64,000 nucleotides of DNA from the NCBI GenBank assembly GCA_964510535.1, contig CAZECG010000012.1:1-64000 (forward strand). The letters run 5' to 3'. A model generated the notes under the pieces. That model was not told the origin of the DNA. It ran no database searches and saw only the letters and a program-made list of their open reading frames with translations. How positions within the stretch are numbered: the first letter of the stretch is position 1; every line of letters starts with the position of its first letter. The stretch comes from JAJPXC01 sp964510535. GTDB taxonomy: Bacteria; Bacteroidota; Bacteroidia; Bacteroidales; Muribaculaceae. Shown piece by piece: positions 58,807-64,000 of this stretch. Both the position numbers and the translations under genes were made by a program.

Positions 58807-58833
58807 TTATATGTCAGCCTGCTGACATTATAA
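58807..58833. other. palindrome after pyrC
   Basis: TTATA-TGTCAG pairs with CTGACA-TATAA around the loop CCTG, with one bulged base. There is no T-run, so it may be a weak terminator or a protein-binding site. It lies about 33 bases after pyrC and 180 before the peptidase gene. Confidence 0.4.
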
Positions 58834-59014
58834 GCCGACTGTTATGGGATGAGGCGCAATCGTTGTTGTGGCGTCTGCGGTCTTGACTTTTATTGAGCGC
58901 CGGGGTGTAAAGAATCTGTTTTTTGTGTACTTTTGTGAAACGGTTGGGAAGTAGCCGTGAAAATAACCGAATTATCTAAGTAACTGATTCTAAAATTAAC
59001 GATAAAGTATAGAG

Positions 59015-60220
59015 ATGAAGCATTGTTTTATCTTAGCGGCCCTCGGGGCTGTAGCGTTGCTTGCCAACGCCGACGACAAGGTAGTGGTCCCTGACAGCAC
59101 GGGGTTTAAATTCACCGACATCAAGGTAATCAAGACCACCCCGGTCAAAGACCAAAACAAGTCAGGGACTTGCTGGTGTTTTTCGGGAAATTCATTTTTT
59201 GAGGATGAAGTGTTGCGCAAAAGCGGCAAGGAGGTTGATTTGTCAGAGATGTTTGTCGTGCGCCAGTGCTATCTTGACAAGGCCGACCGTTTCGTAAGGC
59301 TCTACGGCGAGACCAACTTCGCAGCCGGGGGTAGCATCGTCGATGTGCCCCACGTCTGGGAAACACTTGGGGCGATGCCCGAGGAGGCCTACAACGGACT
59401 TGCCTATGGGGAGGACAAGCACGTCCACGCAGAGCTTCAAGCTGTGCTCGAAGCCTATCTGCGCGGGGTAGTCGGTAAACCCAACAAACGGTTGTCGACA
59501 TCGTGGCGCAAGGGGTTTGAAGCCATTCTTGATGCGTATCTCGGCCCGGTGCCTGAGAGTTTCACTGTCGGCGGCAAGACCTATACGCCGAGGAGCTACG
59601 CTGAGTCGTTAGGGCTGAATGTCGGTGATTATGTGGCCGTTACGTCGTTTGCCCACCACCCGTTTTACGAGCGGTTTTCTCTTGAGGTCCCCGATAACTG
59701 GCTTTGGGCGCAATATCACAATGTGCCGCTCGACGAGCTGAAAGCCATTGTCGACAACTCGATTGACAAAGGCTACTCGGTGGTGTGGGCTGCCGATGTG
59801 AGCGAAGGCGGGTTTAAATGGCGCAAAGGCTATGCCGTGATGCCAAAAGAGAAAACCGCCGAGGATATGGAAGGCTCGGAGCTGTCACGCTGGGTACAGC
59901 TGTCAGATAAAGACCGTCAGGAGGCGATGTATGACATCAAGGGCCCGGTGCCTGAAATTGAAGTCACCCAACAGGTGCGCCAGGATATGTTTGACCGTCA
60001 GGAGACTACCGATGACCATGGTATGGTGATAGTCGGCAAGGCTGTTGACCAAGAGGGCAACAAATACTACAAGGTCAAAAATTCATGGGACACAAATCAG
60101 CTTTATAACGGCTATTTTTATGTGTCGGAACCTTACTTTCTCGCAAAGACAGTCAGCATCCTCGTCAACCGCGACGCAATCCCGTCGGCCATAGCCGGGA
60201 AACTTCCGTTGAATAAATAA
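59015..60220 (+). CDS. secreted C1 family (bleomycin-hydrolase-like) peptidase
   Basis: 401 residues. Signal peptide MKHCFILAALGAVALLANA. Papain-fold C1B peptidase with the complete catalytic set: KDQNKSGTCWCFS (oxyanion Gln47, Cys53), His335 in TDDHGMVIVG and Asn356 in VKNSWD. Relatives are aminopeptidases (PepC/bleomycin hydrolase). The signal peptide places this one in the periplasm or outside. A TACTTTTG -7 element lies at 58928-58935. The next gene begins 13 bases later, so peptidase and glycosidase share a transcript. Confidence 0.9.
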   Translation: MKHCFILAALGAVALLANADDKVVVPDSTGFKFTDIKVIKTTPVKDQNKSGTCWCFSGNSFFEDEVLRKSGKEVDLSEMFVVRQCYLDKADRFVRLYGETNFAAGGSIVDVPHVWETLGAMPEEAYNGLAYGEDKHVHAELQAVLEAYLRGVVGKPNKRLSTSWRKGFEAILDAYLGPVPESFTVGGKTYTPRSYAESLGLNVGDYVAVTSFAHHPFYERFSLEVPDNWLWAQYHNVPLDELKAIVDNSIDKGYSVVWAADVSEGGFKWRKGYAVMPKEKTAEDMEGSELSRWVQLSDKDRQEAMYDIKGPVPEIEVTQQVRQDMFDRQETTDDHGMVIVGKAVDQEGNKYYKVKNSWDTNQLYNGYFYVSEPYFLAKTVSILVNRDAIPSAIAGKLPLNK

Positions 60221-60233
60221 GACCACCAATACC

Positions 60234-62948
60234 ATGACAGATAAGATGAAACCATTAGCCGCATTGGCATCCGTGGCCGTCGTGATTGCCGCCACATCAT
60301 CATGCTCGCAGAAACAGCCCGACGGATTAATCTATGGGTGCGATGAATACTCGGTCTATGCCGACAGTGTGGTTCAGGGCAAATTCACCGCCGTGGCGGT
60401 CAGCCCCCTCGAAATCACGACCAACTACGAAAGTCCCGAGCTATCAGGCGCATCGTCGAAAGTCGAATTTCGCTTCTCGCTCAACAGTCGCGACAACGAG
60501 CTTCCTTTAGGTCGCTGTCACACTGCCCTTATCGGGGACTCGTCTAGCGACGATATTACCTATACGTTCGGAAACCTGTCGGACGAGGAGCCGACAGATA
60601 GCGAAGGTGCGACACTCCCCAACGACACCCGTTGGACGGTTCGTGTCGATATGCGTCCCATCCTGCGTTCGTTCAAGCAGCTCGGTTACTATGCCACCGC
60701 CACCGGCGATACCATCTTCAGCGATGACTTCAAGGGCGTCTGGGTGGCCGGTAGTGTCGACCCTCTGAGCTGGGACTTCGAGAACCTCTATGGCAAGGAT
60801 GACCGCAAACTCACTGACCGCGGCGACAGTATCTATGAGGTTACGCTGAACGTCAACCCCAAAGTAGACCGCCCGGCCAATCCCACAGGGTGGAAAATCG
60901 ATGCGCCCGACGAACGTTATCCTCGTTTTGAGGCACCGCAAAAACTCTTGTCGGCGCTCTACAACATGGGAATCGCCGACATAGCGTCAAACATACGCCC
61001 CGACGACACGTTCCGCGCCGGTAAAGAGTGGGATGGTGTGTGGACCCGCGACGTCGCTTACTCCATCTATCTGTCACTGGCCTACCTCGACCCGCAACGC
61101 TCCATGAACAGCCTGCGCGCCAAGGTCAAGAACGGACACATAATTCAGGATACCGGCACAGGCGGTGCGTGGCCCGTATCGAGCGACCGCGTGGTGTGGG
61201 GACTTGCCGCATGGGAAATCTACTTGGTGACCGGCGATGCGGAATGGCTCAACGAAGCATTCAACGTAGTGGTCAGCACCCTCCGCGCCGACCTCGACGT
61301 GTGCTATGACCCGCATTTCAAACTCATGCACGGCGAACAAAGTTATCTTGACTGGCGCGAACAGACCTATCCCCGCTGGATGCAGCCAAAAGATATATAT
61401 GAATCAATGTGCCTCGGCACCAACGTAGTATTTGCCCGCGTGTGTGAAATCGTCGGGCTTATGCACACTGAATTGGAGCGGATTGGCTATGAGGCTGAAA
61501 TGCCCTGTGATGCCCGAATCATTGCGACAGCCGACACTTTGAAACAATCAATCAACAATCGCCTGTGGTTGCCGTCGGCGGGATATTACAGCGAGTACCT
61601 GTATGGTGGAGTCTATCCCATCCAGTCGCAGGCCACCGACAATCTCGGCCAGGCGTTGAGCGTAATACTCGGAGTCGCCACTCCCGATATGGCCAAATCT
61701 ATTGTGACAAAGACACCTGTTGTGGCGTTTGGCACGCCGTCGGTCTATCCGCAGCAACCCGACATAAAACCTTATCATAACGACGCCGTTTGGCCGTTTG
61801 TGCAAGCCTACTGGAATCTCGCGGCAGCCAAAGCCGGCAATATGAAGGCGTTGACCGCGGGCCTCGCTGCTATCTACCGCGCCGCAGCCATGTTCGCGAC
61901 CGACAAGGAGCTATTCGTGGCTTCTAACGGCGACTACCGCGGCACTGCCATCAACTCTGACAGCCAGTTGTGGAGCTGCGCCGGAAATGTAGCGATGGTC
62001 TACCGTGTGTTTGCTGGAATGGACTTCGAGATCGACGGTATACACTTCGCACCAACTGTCCCGGCGACAATCCCCGGAGAGAAAAAAATCACGGGATTCA
62101 AATACCGTGGTGCCTCGATTGACATCACCGTCAACGGAACAGGCAGCAAGATAAGCCGTTTCGCCATCGATGGCAAGGAAAGCAAGGAAGCGGTGCTCCC
62201 CGCCGACATCAAAGGGAATCACGCTGTCGAGATTACGCTTGAAGCCGCCAATGGGGAGGAGAGCGACTCATTTAACCTCACATCTCAAGAATGGATGCCC
62301 GCCACTCCCGTCATGACATGGACCACGCCGACTGCCGCAGTCATCGACAATTATTCGGATAGCAACACCTATTCCGTCTATATCAATGGGGTGCTTGATG
62401 AAGACCTGAAAACTGACAAATACACTCTCGAACGCACCGACCGATACACTGTGGCCGATTTTGTAGCAACCGACCAGAATCATATAGCGAGCTTTACCCC
62501 GCGGCCCCGCGAGTACATACCCGCCGGTTCAATGATTATGTTACAGGCCGAGGAGTTCGGTAAACCGGGCACTAAGTATATATCCGACCCGGCAAAAGCG
62601 TCCCGCTTTGTTGAACTCACTCGCCGCCCGCTGGAGTTTACCGTGATAGTGCCACAGTCAGGCGACTACTTCATTGATGTGAGATATGCCAACGGAGCCG
62701 GACCAATCAACACCGAGAACAAGTGCGCCATACGCACCCTCGCAGTCGACGGCATACCCGCCGGACCCATTGTCATGCCGCAGCGGGGCATCGGCGAATG
62801 GCTTTCCACCGGCTACTCAAATATGCTCACCGTATCGCTGAAAGCCGGCAGCAACCGGCTGTCGATTGTCTATCTGCCACATAACGAGAACATGAACGGC
62901 GAGTTCAACACCGCCCTCATCGACTACATACGCATAATCAAAAAATAA
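60234..62948 (+). CDS. six-hairpin glycosidase-like lipoprotein
   Basis: 904 residues. Lipobox ATSSC with Cys24. An N-terminal beta region (about 30-225) is followed by an (alpha/alpha)6 six-hairpin catalytic domain (about 225-620): AGKEWDGVWTRDVAYSIYLS, TGGAWPVSSDRVVWGLAAWE, DWREQTYPRWMQP and HNDAVWPFVQAYWN. Then beta-sandwich modules run to residue 904 (VTVNGTGSK-type strands and FIDVRYANGAGPI, carbohydrate-binding-like). The domain is shared by glucoamylase-, debranching- and rhamnosidase-type enzymes. The neighbouring SusA-like amylase suggests alpha-glucan as substrate (inference). Acidic catalytic residues are present, but which pair acts is not certain. Confidence 0.75.
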   Translation: MTDKMKPLAALASVAVVIAATSSCSQKQPDGLIYGCDEYSVYADSVVQGKFTAVAVSPLEITTNYESPELSGASSKVEFRFSLNSRDNELPLGRCHTALIGDSSSDDITYTFGNLSDEEPTDSEGATLPNDTRWTVRVDMRPILRSFKQLGYYATATGDTIFSDDFKGVWVAGSVDPLSWDFENLYGKDDRKLTDRGDSIYEVTLNVNPKVDRPANPTGWKIDAPDERYPRFEAPQKLLSALYNMGIADIASNIRPDDTFRAGKEWDGVWTRDVAYSIYLSLAYLDPQRSMNSLRAKVKNGHIIQDTGTGGAWPVSSDRVVWGLAAWEIYLVTGDAEWLNEAFNVVVSTLRADLDVCYDPHFKLMHGEQSYLDWREQTYPRWMQPKDIYESMCLGTNVVFARVCEIVGLMHTELERIGYEAEMPCDARIIATADTLKQSINNRLWLPSAGYYSEYLYGGVYPIQSQATDNLGQALSVILGVATPDMAKSIVTKTPVVAFGTPSVYPQQPDIKPYHNDAVWPFVQAYWNLAAAKAGNMKALTAGLAAIYRAAAMFATDKELFVASNGDYRGTAINSDSQLWSCAGNVAMVYRVFAGMDFEIDGIHFAPTVPATIPGEKKITGFKYRGASIDITVNGTGSKISRFAIDGKESKEAVLPADIKGNHAVEITLEAANGEESDSFNLTSQEWMPATPVMTWTTPTAAVIDNYSDSNTYSVYINGVLDEDLKTDKYTLERTDRYTVADFVATDQNHIASFTPRPREYIPAGSMIMLQAEEFGKPGTKYISDPAKASRFVELTRRPLEFTVIVPQSGDYFIDVRYANGAGPINTENKCAIRTLAVDGIPAGPIVMPQRGIGEWLSTGYSNMLTVSLKAGSNRLSIVYLPHNENMNGEFNTALIDYIRIIKK

Positions 62949-62959
62949 GTATTATCTCC

Positions 62960-64000
62960 ATGAAAAAATTAGGATTTCTGATTATTTCACTTTTAGCCGC
63001 TGCAACGGCTTTTGCCGCCAAGCAGCCGAAACCACAGGTAACCACAATCGACCCCCCATATTGGTGGACCGGGATGGCCAACGATACCTTACAGATAATG
63101 GTGGCGGGCCCCGACATCCGCGACACTGAGTTAAAGGTTGATTATCCGGGAGTGAAACTGCTTGAAGTGGCTCGACTTGACGGTGCCAACTACCAATTCA
63201 TATATCTGCTTATAGACAAAGATGCAAAACCCGGCACAATGGAGCTGACATTCTCCCGCGGGAATAAATCGCTCAAAGTGCCCTATCAGCTCAAAAAGCG
63301 CGAACGCATCGGTGAGATAAGGCCGTTTGACGCTTCCGACGTGCTTTATCTCATCATGCCCGATCGTTTTTCTGACGGCAACCCGGCCAACAACGGCGAT
63401 AACCAACCCGGTCTGACCCAAAAAGCGCCGGTTGACCGCAATGACCCCAATGCCCGTCACGGCGGCGACATCCAGGGTATGCGCGATCATCTTGGCTATA
63501 TCGACTCTCTCGGCGTCACAGCGGTGTGGGTGAACCCCGTGCTCACCAACGATATGCCCGGCGGTGCCTATCATGGCTATGCAACTACCGACTATTACAG
63601 CATCGACCCGCGCTTCGGTTCAAATGAGGAGTGGAACGCCTTTGTGTCGGAGTGCCACGAACGCGGTATAAAAGTTGTGATGGACATGATTTTCAACCAT
63701 TCGGGCAGCAACCATCGTTGGTTTACCGACCGACCGTCGAAAGACTGGTTCAACTTCCCCGACAAGTATGTGCAGACCAATTACCGCCTGTCGACCGTGC
63801 ATGACCCCTATGTAAGCGACTATGACCGCCGCCGCACTGTCGAGGGCTGGTTTGTCGAGTCGATGCCCGACCTGAACCAGCACAATCCCCACTTGATGAA
63901 GTATCTTATCCAAAACTCCATCTGGTGGATAGAGTCATCGAAAATCGACGGCATACGCATGGATACTCACCCTTATGCTTTCATGGAGCCTATGGGGAAA
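62960..64000 (+). CDS. SusA-like GH13 alpha-amylase/neopullulanase, 3' end outside window
   Basis: The first 347 codons are present; the frame is open to the last base. Signal peptide MKKLGFLIISLLAAATAFA, then an N-terminal beta domain of the cyclomaltodextrinase type (PPYWWTGMANDTLQIMVAG). The GH13 barrel follows, with region I VVMDMIFNHSG, the neopullulanase-specific MPDLN, and region II IDGIRMDTHPY, where Asp of RMD is the nucleophile. It cleaves starch-type glucans, probably in the periplasm. It lies 11 bases after the six-hairpin glycosidase gene. The general acid and third acidic residue would be beyond the window. Confidence 0.9.
   Translation, partial: MKKLGFLIISLLAAATAFAAKQPKPQVTTIDPPYWWTGMANDTLQIMVAGPDIRDTELKVDYPGVKLLEVARLDGANYQFIYLLIDKDAKPGTMELTFSRGNKSLKVPYQLKKRERIGEIRPFDASDVLYLIMPDRFSDGNPANNGDNQPGLTQKAPVDRNDPNARHGGDIQGMRDHLGYIDSLGVTAVWVNPVLTNDMPGGAYHGYATTDYYSIDPRFGSNEEWNAFVSECHERGIKVVMDMIFNHSGSNHRWFTDRPSKDWFNFPDKYVQTNYRLSTVHDPYVSDYDRRRTVEGWFVESMPDLNQHNPHLMKYLIQNSIWWIESSKIDGIRMDTHPYAFMEPMGK

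Overview
The window looks like chromosome from a Bacteroidota bacterium of the order Bacteroidales. Protein content most resembles gut Muribaculaceae, but that family-level placement is inference from gene content and not a computed result. The evidence is the Bacteroidota promoter pattern (TTTG, about 19-20 bases, TAnnTTTG) ahead of many genes, the lack of obvious Shine-Dalgarno sites, characteristic families (DUF3108, DUF3316, DUF3078, DUF2795, BspA-type leucine-rich proteins, SusA-like amylase) and typical gene orders (DUF177-rpmF-fabH-era-der; coaX-OMP-lptC-hemolysin-like; sdhC-sdhA-sdhB). Most of the window is ordinary core genome at high coding density.

Layout. 1-1858: a lower-GC, decayed accessory patch with a PH-domain membrane protein, an unknown small gene, an intact HicB antitoxin whose HicA toxin survives only as a 38-residue tail, a pair of palindromes and a headless lipocalin-like fragment. 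1859-8782: a beta-barrel gene facing a five-gene minus-strand operon led by parC (parC, DUF3316, S41 peptidase lipoprotein, tdk, DUF3108). 9125-13911: vWA lipoprotein, glyS, lemA, FKBP lipoprotein. 14038-19664: metH, a tail-only secreted mini-protein and a U32 peptidase-family (tRNA hydroxylation type) gene, all on minus. 19815-26417: LOG-family protein, cobalamin adenosyltransferase, DUF2795, an unknown gene, then DUF177-rpmF-fabH-era-der. 26566-34993: metK, two large BspA-like LRR surface proteins and pckA between them. 35127-40023: secreted esterase and the sdhCAB operon. 40423-46977: gyrB, rnr, rsmA, mgtE. 47110-50757: unknown envelope genes, DUF3078 and cdd. 50818-56266: divIC/ftsB-like gene, membrane protein, coaX, OMP, lptC, CorC/GldE-like protein, TrmH-family methyltransferase. 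56430-58773: tRNA-Pro(GGG), glycosyltransferase, pyrC. 59015-64000: C1 peptidase, six-hairpin glycosidase lipoprotein and the start of a SusA-like GH13 amylase that runs off the window.

Function. PEP carboxykinase, the succinate dehydrogenase/fumarate reductase operon and a cobalamin adenosyltransferase fit the succinate/propionate fermentation usual in this order; metH and metK form the methionine/SAM branch and metH also needs cobalamin. The most unusual item is the SdhC subunit: its usual five-helix membrane domain is followed by a tail of about 85 residues carrying 16 cysteines, mostly spaced C-x3-C and partly built from a 51-base tandem repeat. No CRISPR array, prophage, transposase or rRNA operon was seen.
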